Below the pieces are notes generated by a model. That model was not told where the DNA came from. It worked only from the letters and a program-made list of their open reading frames with translations, and did not search any database. Shown in pieces: positions 14,245-21,412 of a stretch of 21,452 nt of DNA; the stretch's first letter is position 1; each line of letters starts with the position of its first letter. The position numbers were made by a program, and so were the translations under genes. The DNA comes from DASTHS01 sp035718085 (GTDB lineage Bacteria; Actinomycetota; Acidimicrobiia; Acidimicrobiales; Palsa-688), in NCBI GenBank assembly GCA_035718085.1, contig DASTHS010000211.1:1-21452 (forward strand), read 5' to 3'.

Positions 14245-15504
14245 GTGGGGGCGCTCGACCAGCCCGCCGGCCCCGGCCCCGGCCCCGTCGCCGGCGCCGC
14301 CGGGGCGACCCCGGCCAGGGTGGGGGTGCGCCGGGGCCGGGTCGGGCTCACCGCCGTGTTCGTGGCGCTCGGTGCCGGCTTCGCCAGCTTCGCGTCGCGT
14401 GTGCCCGCCGTGCAGGCCACCCTCCACCTCACCGCCGGGACCCTGGGCCTGGCCCTGCTCGGCGCCGCCGCCGGCCTGGTGGCGGGCGCCCCCGCCGCCG
14501 GGTGGGCGCTGCGGCGGGCGGACCCCCGGTGGGTGATCGGGGCGGGGCTCGCCGTGTTCGTCGTCGGCCTGCAGTCGGTCGACGCCGCCGACGGCGCCCG
14601 GGGGCTCTTCGCCGCCCTGGTCGTCACCGGCTTCGGTGGCGGGCTGGTCGACGTGGGCATGAACACCGAGGCGGCGGCGCTGCAGGTGCGCTCGGGCCGA
14701 CCGATCATGTCCAGGTTCCACGCCGGCTGGAGCGTCGGCGGCCTGGCCGGCGCCGGGCTCGGCGCCCTGGCCGCCGGCGACCGGCTCCCGGTCGACACCC
14801 ACCTCGCCGCCGCCGGCGCCGTCGTCGCCGCCACCGGGGCGCTGGCGCTGTGGGCGCTCGGCGATGCCGCCGCCCCGGGCCGGGGCGCGCCCCCCGCCCC
14901 CCTCGACGCCATCGCCGCGCCCACCGACTGCTCGCCGGGCCGACTCGGGCCGACTCGGCTGCTGCCGGTGCTGGCGGTGCTCGGGGTGCTGGCCGCCGGC
15001 GACTTCCTCGCCGAGGGGGCGGCCGGTGACTGGAGCGCCGTCTACCTGCACTCGTCGTTGGGGGCCGCCAGCGGCACGGCTGCGCTCGCGTTCGCGGCGT
15101 TCTCGCTGGCCATGACCGCCGGCCGGGTGGTCGGCGACCACCTGACCGCGGCGGTCGGCGCCCGGCGCCTCCTCCGCGGCGCCGCCCTCCTCGCCGGCGG
15201 AGGGCTCGCCGGCGGGCTGCTCGCCGGCAGCCGGGCCGCCGGCCTGGTCGGCTTCGGCCTGCTCGGGGCCGGCCTGTCGGTCGTGGTGCCCATCCTGTTC
15301 TCCGCCGCCGCCGGGGTGGGCCGGCCGGCCACCTCGGTGGCCGTGGTCACCGGCAGCGCCTACCTCGGCCTGGTCGCCGGCCCCCCGCTGGTGGGTGGCC
15401 TGGCCGAGCTGCTCGGCCTGCCGGGGGCCCTCGGCGTCGTCGCCGGCGTGGCCGCCCTGCCCGCGGTGTTCGGGGGCGTCGCCCTCCGGGGCGGCCGCCC
15501 GTGA
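14245..15504 (+). CDS. Major facilitator superfamily transporter (YbjJ/FucP-like)
   Basis: 419 residues, mostly hydrophobic, with about 12 predicted membrane helices. The first begins near residue 33 after a Pro/Gly/Ala-rich cytoplasmic leader, and a longer loop around 215-240 lies between the two six-helix halves. Motifs typical of the YbjJ-like branch are GGLVDVGMNTEAAALQ, SRFHAGWSVGGLAGAGLG and EGAAGDWSAVYL. Members move sugars or other small solutes; the substrate is unknown. The GTG start is supported by a -10 box 6 nt upstream; a later GTG near residue 26 would also keep all helices. It diverges from the thioesterase gene and converges on map with a 9-bp gap. Confidence 0.87.
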   Translation: MGALDQPAGPGPGPVAGAAGATPARVGVRRGRVGLTAVFVALGAGFASFASRVPAVQATLHLTAGTLGLALLGAAAGLVAGAPAAGWALRRADPRWVIGAGLAVFVVGLQSVDAADGARGLFAALVVTGFGGGLVDVGMNTEAAALQVRSGRPIMSRFHAGWSVGGLAGAGLGALAAGDRLPVDTHLAAAGAVVAATGALALWALGDAAAPGRGAPPAPLDAIAAPTDCSPGRLGPTRLLPVLAVLGVLAAGDFLAEGAAGDWSAVYLHSSLGAASGTAALAFAAFSLAMTAGRVVGDHLTAAVGARRLLRGAALLAGGGLAGGLLAGSRAAGLVGFGLLGAGLSVVVPILFSAAAGVGRPATSVAVVTGSAYLGLVAGPPLVGGLAELLGLPGALGVVAGVAALPAVFGGVALRGGRP

Positions 15505-15513
15505 CCGGTGGGG

Positions 15514-16482
15514 TCAGCCCGGCGTCGGGGTGAGCACCTCGACGCCGTCGTCGGTCACCACGACGGTGTGCTCGAACTGGGCGGAGCGGCTGCCATCGGC
15601 GGTCACCGCCGTCCAGCCGTTGCCCCACATCTTCTCCTTCCACCCGCCGATGTTGATCATCGGCTCGATGGTGAAGGTCATCCCCGGCACCATCTCGGTG
15701 GTGGCCGCCGGGTTGAAGTAGTGGTACACGGTGGGGGTCGTGTGGAAGCTGCGGCCGATGCCGTGGCCGACGAACTGGCGCACCACCGAGTAGCCGGCCG
15801 CCTCGGCGTGGGTCTGGATGGCCCGGCCGATGTCGCTGATCGGCCGGCCCGGGCGCACCGCCTCGATGCCGAGGTCCCGGCAGCGGCGGGCCGCCTCCAC
15901 CAACTCCTTGGAGGCGTCGTCGACGTCACCGACGAGGAAGGTGGCGTTGCAGTCGCCGTGCACACCCTGGGCGTAGCCGGTGACGTCGATGTTCACGATG
16001 TCGCCGGGCTGCAGGGGCCGGTCGTCGGGGATCCCGTGGCAGATGACCTCGTTGACCGACGTGCAGATGGCCTTCGGGTAGCCGTGGTAGTTCAGGGTGC
16101 TCGGGAACAGCCCCCGGTCGAGGTAGGCCTGGTGGGCGACCTCGTCGAGCTGCTCGGTGGTCACCCCGGGGGCCACCGCGGCGCCGGTCACCGCCAGCAC
16201 CTCGGCGGCCAGGCGGCCGACCTCGCGCATGGCGGCGATCACCTCCGGCGGCTTCACCATGGCCTCGTCGAGGCGCACCACCGCGCCCGTCTCGTAGTAC
16301 GGGGTCGGTGCGATGCCGAGGTCGCCGGGCACCTGCCGCATGGGGCTGACGTGCCCCTCGAGCACCCGGCCGTCGAGGCCCTTGTGGCACCGCTTGTACT
16401 TGCGGCCGCTGCCGCACCAGCAGGCGTCGTTGCTCTTGACGGTGCCGCGCGCCGGCGCCGACGGTCGTGCGGGCGCCGTCAC
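15514..16482 (-). CDS. map: Methionine aminopeptidase type I with N-terminal SEC-C zinc motif
   Basis: 322 residues. The catalytic pita-bread domain holds the five metal ligands D166, D177, H240, E273 and E304, seen in NIDVTGY, HGDCNATF, GHGIGRSFH, FTIEPM and FEHTVV, plus substrate-contacting H149. It removes the initiator Met from new proteins. Before it is a short SEC-C motif, CWCGSGRKYKRCH (C21, C23, C32, H33), a zinc-binding element also found at the SecA C-terminus and thought to help dock at the ribosome. GTG 16482 overlaps the epimerase stop by 4 bp (GTGA). The gene is therefore read from the epimerase promoter, an unusual partner for a map gene. Confidence 0.95.
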   Translation of the reverse strand: MTAPARPSAPARGTVKSNDACWCGSGRKYKRCHKGLDGRVLEGHVSPMRQVPGDLGIAPTPYYETGAVVRLDEAMVKPPEVIAAMREVGRLAAEVLAVTGAAVAPGVTTEQLDEVAHQAYLDRGLFPSTLNYHGYPKAICTSVNEVICHGIPDDRPLQPGDIVNIDVTGYAQGVHGDCNATFLVGDVDDASKELVEAARRCRDLGIEAVRPGRPISDIGRAIQTHAEAAGYSVVRQFVGHGIGRSFHTTPTVYHYFNPAATTEMVPGMTFTIEPMINIGGWKEKMWGNGWTAVTADGSRSAQFEHTVVVTDDGVEVLTPTPG

Positions 16483-17009
16483 TGCAGCCACCCCTCGGTC
16501 TCGTCGGGCTCGGCGACCCCCGCGGTGGCGGCCGCCGTGCCGTCGAGCGCCTCGGCCAGGGTGCCGGGCGCCAGGCCGGAGTGGCCGACACCGGCCGCCG
16601 GCTCTTCCACCAGCTCGATCAGGGTGCCGAACGCCGACTTCGGGTGCAGGAAGGCGACGCTGGTGCCCCGGCTGCCCGGGCGCGGCTCGGCGTCGATGCT
16701 GCGAGCCCCGGTGGCGGTGGCGGCGGCCAGCGCCGTGCCGCAGTCGTCGACCCGGTAGCCGACGTGGTGCAGGCCCTCCCCCCGGCTGGCGAGGAACTTG
16801 GCGACCGGTGAGTCGTCCCGGATCGGGGTGAGCAGCTGGACGTAGCTGTCGGCCACGGCCAGCAGCGCCTCCTCCACCCCGTCGCGCTCGATCACCTCCC
16901 GGTGGGCGACGGTGGCGCCGAACGCCGCGGCGTACCACGCCACGGCGGCGTCGAGGTCGCGCACGGCGATGGCGACGTGGTCGATCTCGGTGAGCTGCGG
17001 GCCAGCCAT
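16479..17009 (-). CDS. mce: Methylmalonyl-CoA epimerase (VOC family)
   Basis: 176 residues. The vicinal-oxygen-chelate fold opens with EIDHVAIAVRDLDAAVAWY. Metal ligands expected for the family are visible: H11, Q58 (SYVQLL), a His of the LHHVGYRV strand (81-82), and E132 (LIELVEE). Also present is the VAFLHPKSAFGTLIEL signature typical of the epimerase. It interconverts (S)- and (R)-methylmalonyl-CoA between propionyl-CoA carboxylase and the B12 mutase. About 40 residues after the core are an Ala/Gly-rich tail longer than usual. ATG 17009 is 7 nt from a -10 box TAGCCT, so the message is probably leaderless. It is divergent from an acetyl-CoA acetyltransferase, a pairing I recall from other actinobacteria, and overlaps map. 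Confidence 0.92.
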   Translation of the reverse strand: MAGPQLTEIDHVAIAVRDLDAAVAWYAAAFGATVAHREVIERDGVEEALLAVADSYVQLLTPIRDDSPVAKFLASRGEGLHHVGYRVDDCGTALAAATATGARSIDAEPRPGSRGTSVAFLHPKSAFGTLIELVEEPAAGVGHSGLAPGTLAEALDGTAAATAGVAEPDETEGWLQ

Positions 17010-17016
17010 GGCGGCG

Positions 17017-17022
17017 AGGCTA
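17017..17022 (-). promoter_or_regulatory. -10 box TAGCCT, leaderless promoter of the epimerase-map unit
   Basis: TAGCCT on the minus strand, 7 nt before ATG 17009. It forms one arm of the perfect 8-bp inverted repeat AGGCTACC/GGTAGCCT whose other arm is the thiolase -10 box. Confidence 0.5.
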
Positions 17023-17049
17023 CCCCCAGGCCACCGGTGCGAGCCTCGG

Positions 17050-17055
17050 TAGCCT
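17050..17055 (+). promoter_or_regulatory. -10 box TAGCCT of the thiolase gene
   Basis: TAGCCT at 17050-17055 would start transcription near 17062, giving a leader of about 42 nt that carries the ribosome binding site GAGGAGG about 6 nt before ATG 17104. Confidence 0.45.
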
Positions 17056-17103
17056 GGGGCCCGTCCGGCGGCGAGCGCCGCCGCCACGCAGCGAGGAGGC
17101 CCC

Positions 17104-18291
17104 ATGCCCGGTTCGGTGATCGTCGCCGGTGCCCGCACCCCGATCGGCAAGCTCTCGGGGGCGCTGGCCTCCTTCTCCGCCGCCGAGCTCGGCGGGGTCG
17201 CCATCGCGGCGGCCATCGAGCGGGCCGGCATCGCCCCCGGTGACGTCGACCACGTGATCATGGGCCAGGTGCTCCTGGCCGGCGCCGGCCAGGTGCCGGC
17301 CAAGCAGGCCGCGACCCGGGCCGCCATCCCCCGCACCACGCCGGCGACGGTGGTCAACAAGGTGTGCCTGTCGGGCCTGAACGCCATCTACCAGGCCGAC
17401 CTGATGATCCAGGCCGGCGACGCCGAGGTGGTCGTGGCCGGCGGCATGGAGTCGATGACCTCCGCCCCGCACCTCCTGGTGGGGGCCCGGGCCGGCTACC
17501 GCCTGGGCTCGGCCACCGCCGTCGACTCGCTCATGTTCGACGGGCTCGAAGACGCGTCGAGCCACGACGCCATGGGCCTCGACACCGAGCGCTACCTGCC
17601 GCAGTTCCCGTCGATCACCCGCCAACGCCAGGACGAGTGGGCCGCCCTCTCCCACGAGCGGGCCGCCGCCGCCATCAAGGAGGGGCGCTTCGCCGAGGAG
17701 ATCGTCCCGGTGTCGGTGCCCCAGCGCAAGGGCGAGCCGATCGTGGTCGACACCGACGAGGGCGTGCGCCCGGGCACGACCGCCGAGTCGCTCGCCGGTC
17801 TGCGCCCGGCGTTCGCCAAGGACGGCTCGGTCACCGCCGGCAACGCCTCGCAGATCTCCGACGGAGCGTCGGCCGTGATCGTGATGTCGGCGGCGGCGGC
17901 CGAGCGCCTCGGGGTGACCCCCTTGGGGGAGGTGGTGTCCTACGGCATGGTCGCCGGGCCCGACACCAACCTGCTCTTCCAGCCGTCGCGGGCATCGGCA
18001 CGGGCGCTCGACCGAGCGGGCATCTCGACAGACGACGTCGCCCTGTGGGAGTTCAACGAGGCGTTCGCGGCCGTGGCCCTCGGCTCGAGCGACGACCTCG
18101 GCCTGTCGCCCGACGTCGTCAACGTCAACGGCGGCGCCGTGGCCCTCGGCCACCCGATCGGGGCGTCGGGCAACCGACTGGCTCTGACCCTGCTGCACGA
18201 ACTGCGCCGTCGGGGTGGCGGCCTCGGTGTGGCCGCCCTGTGCGGCGGCGGCGGCCAGGGCGACGCCCTGGTGGTGCGCTCGCTGGCCTAG
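17104..18291 (+). CDS. Acetyl-CoA C-acetyltransferase (thiolase)
   Basis: 395 residues, typical for biosynthetic or degradative thiolase II. The catalytic residues are C88 (VNKVCLSGLNA), H350 (GHPIGASGNR) and C380 (ALCGGGGQGDA), with the NEAFAAVAL motif between the first Cys and the His. It condenses or cleaves acetoacetyl-CoA and acetyl-CoA in the cytoplasm. The length and GAGMESMTSAP-like stretch (here GGMESMTSAP) fit acetyl-CoA acetyltransferase better than long-chain thiolases. A strong GAGGAGG ribosome binding site supports ATG 17104. It diverges from methylmalonyl-CoA epimerase and converges on recR with a 10-bp gap. It could also serve the acyl-CoA genes further left, but they are over 3 kb away and not in its transcript. 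Confidence 0.95.
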   Translation: MPGSVIVAGARTPIGKLSGALASFSAAELGGVAIAAAIERAGIAPGDVDHVIMGQVLLAGAGQVPAKQAATRAAIPRTTPATVVNKVCLSGLNAIYQADLMIQAGDAEVVVAGGMESMTSAPHLLVGARAGYRLGSATAVDSLMFDGLEDASSHDAMGLDTERYLPQFPSITRQRQDEWAALSHERAAAAIKEGRFAEEIVPVSVPQRKGEPIVVDTDEGVRPGTTAESLAGLRPAFAKDGSVTAGNASQISDGASAVIVMSAAAAERLGVTPLGEVVSYGMVAGPDTNLLFQPSRASARALDRAGISTDDVALWEFNEAFAAVALGSSDDLGLSPDVVNVNGGAVALGHPIGASGNRLALTLLHELRRRGGGLGVAALCGGGGQGDALVVRSLA

Positions 18292-18301
18292 CCGCGCAGG
18301 C

Positions 18302-18913
18302 TCAGGCCCCCACCTCCCGCCGGCCCTCCAGCGCCCGGCCCAGGGTCAGCTCGTCGGCGTACTCCAGGTCACCGCCGACGGGCAGCCCGCTGGCGATGCG
18401 GGTCACCCGCACCGGCAGGTCGCGGAGCAACGACGCCAGGTACAGGGCGGTGGCGTCGCCCTCGATGTTGGGGTTGGTGCAGAGGATCACCTCGGCGATG
18501 GCCTCGCCGCCGATGCGGGCCAGCAGCTCGCGCACGCGCAGCTGCTCGGGGCCGATGCCGTCGATGGGGCTGATGGCGCCCTGGAGCACGTGGTACCGGC
18601 CGGTGAACTCCCGGGTGCGCTCCAGGGCCACGACGTCGCGGGGCTCCTCGACCACGCACACCACCGTGGCGTCGCGCCGCTCGTCGCGGCAGATGTCACA
18701 CAGCACGGCGTCGCCGCCCCCCTCGGCGATGTTGAAGCAGCGCCGGCACCACGTGACGTTGGCCTTCACCACCTCGAGCGCCCGGGCCAGGCGCAGGGCG
18801 TCGTCCGCGGGCAGCTTGAGGATGTGGAAGGCGATGCGCTGGGCCGACTTCGGGCCGATGCCGGGCAGCCGACCCAGCTCGTCGATCAGCTCCTGGACGG
18901 GGGCGGCGTACAC
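18302..18913 (-). CDS. recR: Recombination mediator protein RecR
   Basis: 203 residues, standard length. The helix-hairpin-helix LGRLPGIGPKSAQRIAFH is at 13-30, the Cys4 zinc finger is C56, C59, C72, C75, and the Toprim domain (about 80-175) contains VVEEPRDV and the TNPNIEGDATALYL stretch. RecR works with RecF and RecO to load RecA on gapped DNA. GTG 18913 opens with YAAPVQELIDELGRLPG, the usual N-terminus. It lies 14 bp after the ybaB stop and forms the conserved dnaX, ybaB, recR operon. Confidence 0.97.
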   Translation of the reverse strand: MYAAPVQELIDELGRLPGIGPKSAQRIAFHILKLPADDALRLARALEVVKANVTWCRRCFNIAEGGGDAVLCDICRDERRDATVVCVVEEPRDVVALERTREFTGRYHVLQGAISPIDGIGPEQLRVRELLARIGGEAIAEVILCTNPNIEGDATALYLASLLRDLPVRVTRIASGLPVGGDLEYADELTLGRALEGRREVGA

Positions 18914-18927
18914 CGCGGCCGGCGCCC

Positions 18928-19299
18928 CTAGCCGCCGAGCAGGCCGGGCAGGCCCGGCAGGCCGCCGAGGCCCGGCATGGCGCCGCCGAAGCCCACCTCA
19001 CCGAGGGCGTCGGCCTGCAGCTGCTGCGCCTTCTCGGCGGCGTCGCGCAGCGCGGCGAGCAGCAGGTCTTCGAGGTCGTCTACGTGCGCGGGGTCCACCA
19101 CCGACGGGTCGATGGCCACCGACTGGAACTCCATGCCACCGGTGACCTCGACCTTGACGGCGCCCCCGCCGGCGGTGCCGGTGACCAGCGTGTCGGCCGC
19201 CTGCTGCTGGGCGCTGGCCAGGTGCTGCTGCATCTGACCGACCTGCGACAGCAGCGCGCCGATGTCGAGGCCCTGGGGGCCGGGGGCCTGTTCGCTCAC
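18928..19299 (-). CDS. ybaB: YbaB/EbfC-family nucleoid-associated protein
   Basis: 123 residues. The family core is a coiled helix (LLSQVGQMQQHLASAQQQAADT, about 16-37), strands VKVEVTGGMEFQSVAIDPSVV, and a long helix through DDLEDLLLAALRDAAEKAQQ. Members form dimers that bind DNA. The C-terminus is a flexible Gly/Leu/Pro tail. GTG 19299 has a GAGGAGG ribosome binding site 7 nt upstream and overlaps the dnaX stop by 4 bp (GTGA). Position between dnaX and recR is the conserved arrangement. Confidence 0.94.
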   Translation of the reverse strand: MSEQAPGPQGLDIGALLSQVGQMQQHLASAQQQAADTLVTGTAGGGAVKVEVTGGMEFQSVAIDPSVVDPAHVDDLEDLLLAALRDAAEKAQQLQADALGEVGFGGAMPGLGGLPGLPGLLGG

Positions 19300-21338
19300 G
19301 GTGCAACCTCCTCGGCGCCTGGGAACGCCTCGAGCAGGCGCTGCTCGGGCGACACTAGCCCCGGGCCTGCGTCGGTCAGGTCGTCGATGTCGTAGTCGTC
19401 GGGGTCGTCGGGAGCGCTCGGCGGGGCGTCGTCCCGGCGGGCGGCGGCGGCCTCGTCGAGCACCAGGCGCAGCGGCACCGGGCGGCCGAAGTGGGCGGTC
19501 AGCGCAGCCTCGGCGTCGCGACGGGGCGCCTCGGCCCGGGTGAGCAACCCCTGGTCGGGCAGGGCCATCACCGCCTCGCCGTCGGCCGACACGAACCGGC
19601 CCTGCGACAGGTAGGCCTTCACCCGGCCGGGCAGGCCCGGCAGCACCGTGTCGCCCCACGCCTTGGTCAGCTCGTCACGGGTGGGGAAGGGCCCGGGTGC
19701 CGCGCCGCTCACCGGTGCCTGCGGCCGGCGCGGGGGGTGCGGCCCGACCGGCGGGGTCGGGGCGGCAGGGGTAGTGCCCGCCGGGTCTGGCGCGCCCCGC
19801 CGCAGCGACCCGATGGTGGCCCGGGGCGCCACCGCCGGCCCCCGGTCGGGCCCGGCAGAGCCCCGGTCCGGCCCGGCGGGCGCCTGGCGGCCGGCGCCGG
19901 GCCGGGGCACGGGCGGCGGCGGCGCCAGCGACGGCCGGGGCGCCTGCGCCGGCTCGTCGCGCCGGGAGCGGGCCGGGCGGGGGGGCGGTCCCGCGTCGGC
20001 CGGGCCGGCAGGGAGCGGTGCAGCGTCCGGGGCGGGGCGGCCCGTCGCGGGGCGGGCCGGTGTCGGGGGGCCAGCCGCCGAGGGCGGCGGGACCGGGGCG
20101 GTCGGTGCGGCGGCGGCACCGGGAGCGCCGGGGCCGGGGGCAGGGGCACCGGGAGCGCCGGGGCCAGGGGCAAGGGCTACACCGGCGGTGGGAGCGCCAG
20201 AGGCAGGGATGGCACCGGCACCGGCGAGGGCCGCCTCCAGCCGCTCGATGCGGGCCAGGAGGGCGGCCGGGTCGGTGTCGGCCGCCGGGGCGGTCACCCG
20301 CACCAGGGCCACCTCCAGGGTGACGCGCGGGTCGACCGAGTCGCGCATGTCGCCGGCCGCCTGGCCCACGACCTCCATCGCCCGCACCGTGCCGGCCAGA
20401 CCGAGTCGCCGGGCCTGGGCCTCGACCGCGGCGGCGGCGTCGTCGGGCAGCGGCACGAGCGAGCGGGCCTGCATGGCCAGGAACCCGTTGCGCAGGTGCT
20501 CCAACAGGTCGGCGGCCAGCCGCCGCGGCTCCCAGCCGGCGGCGACGCCCTCCGCCACCGCGGTGAGCACCCGCCCCACGTCGCGATCGGCGATGGCGTC
20601 GACCACGTCGGTGATCGCGGCCGTCTCTTCCACCGCCACACCGGCCGCGGCGACCTGGTCGAGCACCGAGAGGGCGTCGCGCGCCGAGCCGTGGCCCCGG
20701 CGCACGACCAGGTCGATGGCCTCGGACGGCACGCCGAGCCCGGCCCGCTCGTTGATGTCGTCGAGCAGACCGCCGAGGATGTCGGCCGACAGCAGCTTGA
20801 ACTCGTAGTGCTGGGTGCGGCTGCGGATGGTCGGCAACACCTTCTGCGGGTCGGTGGTGGCCAGCACGAACACCACGTGGCCGGGCGGCTCCTCGAGGGT
20901 CTTGAGCAGGGCGCTGCTGGCCACCGTGGTCAGCTGGTGGACCTCGTCGATGATGTAGACCTTCCAGCGGCCGCGGACCCCGAGCGACACCCGCGACAGC
21001 AGGTCGCGCATCTCGTCGACCCCCCGGTTCGATGCGGCGTCGAGCTCCTGCACGTCGAGCGACGAACCACGCCGGATCTCGACGCACGAGGTGCACGTGC
21101 CGTCGGGCTCGCCGTCGGCGGGGTGCTCGCAGTTGAGGGCCATGGCCAGGATGCGGGCCGTCGACGTCTTGCCCGTGCCACGCGGCCCGCTGAACAGGTA
21201 GGCGTGGCCCACCCGGCCGCTGCGCACGGCGTTGCGCAGCGCGGTGGTGACGTGCTCTTGGCCGCGCACCTCCGCGAACCGCTGCGGGCGGTAGCGGCGG
21301 TAGAGCGACTGGTAGGCCTCTACGGGGTCGTCGGCCAC
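19296..21338 (-). CDS. dnaX: DNA polymerase III subunit gamma/tau
   Basis: 680 residues. The clamp-loader ATPase opens with VEAYQSLYRRYRPQRFAEVRGQ and has Walker A GPRGTGKTS (51-59), Walker B IIDEVH (129-134), and the sensor and arginine-finger region ATTDPQKVLPTIRSR. The zinc module has Cys at 70, 82 and 85 but Asp79 where the second Cys is usual. A lid and collar region (about 180-375) follows, then a very long Pro/Ala/Gly linker (about 390-590) and a C-terminal domain for tau-like contacts. I see no A-rich slippery heptamer, so a separate gamma form by frameshift is unlikely. I chose GTG 21338 over GTG 21362 because a -10 box TAGTGT lies 7 nt before it and the family N-terminus begins here. 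Confidence 0.96.
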   Translation of the reverse strand: MADDPVEAYQSLYRRYRPQRFAEVRGQEHVTTALRNAVRSGRVGHAYLFSGPRGTGKTSTARILAMALNCEHPADGEPDGTCTSCVEIRRGSSLDVQELDAASNRGVDEMRDLLSRVSLGVRGRWKVYIIDEVHQLTTVASSALLKTLEEPPGHVVFVLATTDPQKVLPTIRSRTQHYEFKLLSADILGGLLDDINERAGLGVPSEAIDLVVRRGHGSARDALSVLDQVAAAGVAVEETAAITDVVDAIADRDVGRVLTAVAEGVAAGWEPRRLAADLLEHLRNGFLAMQARSLVPLPDDAAAAVEAQARRLGLAGTVRAMEVVGQAAGDMRDSVDPRVTLEVALVRVTAPAADTDPAALLARIERLEAALAGAGAIPASGAPTAGVALAPGPGAPGAPAPGPGAPGAAAAPTAPVPPPSAAGPPTPARPATGRPAPDAAPLPAGPADAGPPPRPARSRRDEPAQAPRPSLAPPPPVPRPGAGRQAPAGPDRGSAGPDRGPAVAPRATIGSLRRGAPDPAGTTPAAPTPPVGPHPPRRPQAPVSGAAPGPFPTRDELTKAWGDTVLPGLPGRVKAYLSQGRFVSADGEAVMALPDQGLLTRAEAPRRDAEAALTAHFGRPVPLRLVLDEAAAARRDDAPPSAPDDPDDYDIDDLTDAGPGLVSPEQRLLEAFPGAEEVAP
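20116..20175 (-). repeat. Two tandem 30-bp units in the dnaX linker
   Basis: Units 20116-20145 and 20146-20175 differ at two positions and encode two copies of a 10-residue Pro/Gly/Ala repeat in the linker of the gamma/tau subunit. A recent in-frame duplication is likely. Confidence 0.75.
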
Positions 21339-21345
21339 CTGCCCC

Positions 21346-21351
21346 ACACTA
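21346..21351 (-). promoter_or_regulatory. -10 box TAGTGT, leaderless promoter of dnaX
   Basis: TAGTGT on the minus strand, 7 nt before GTG 21338. The expected -35 region (about 21369-21374) has no good match and overlaps the small hairpin at 21368-21383. Confidence 0.45.
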
Positions 21352-21367
21352 CGGGAGGGCACCGACG

Positions 21368-21412
21368 GCCCGACCCGTCGGGCGCCCCGGCGCGTGACCC
21401 GCGCCGGGGCGC
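21368..21412. other. Two adjacent GC hairpins upstream of dnaX
   Basis: The larger hairpin has a perfect 13-bp stem (21382-21394 with 21400-21412) and a 5-nt loop. A smaller 7-bp inverted repeat (GCCCGAC 21368-21374 with GTCGGGC 21377-21383) shares its edge. Neither is followed by a T-run. They may end a transcript arriving from beyond the right edge (a structured RNA is possible), or act on the dnaX promoter next to them. Confidence 0.55.

Larger units (their letters stand above)
17017..17055. repeat. 8-bp inverted repeat formed by two divergent -10 boxes
   Basis: AGGCTACC at 17017-17024 and GGTAGCCT at 17048-17055 are perfect inverted copies with a 23-bp spacer. Each contains the -10 box of the gene facing away from it. 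Confidence 0.6.

Noticed and set aside
15502..15516. Inverted repeat TGACC/GGTCA formed by the convergent stop codons of the MFS and map genes, as terminator
   Set aside because: The stem is only 5 bp and arises from two TGA stops; there is no T-run.
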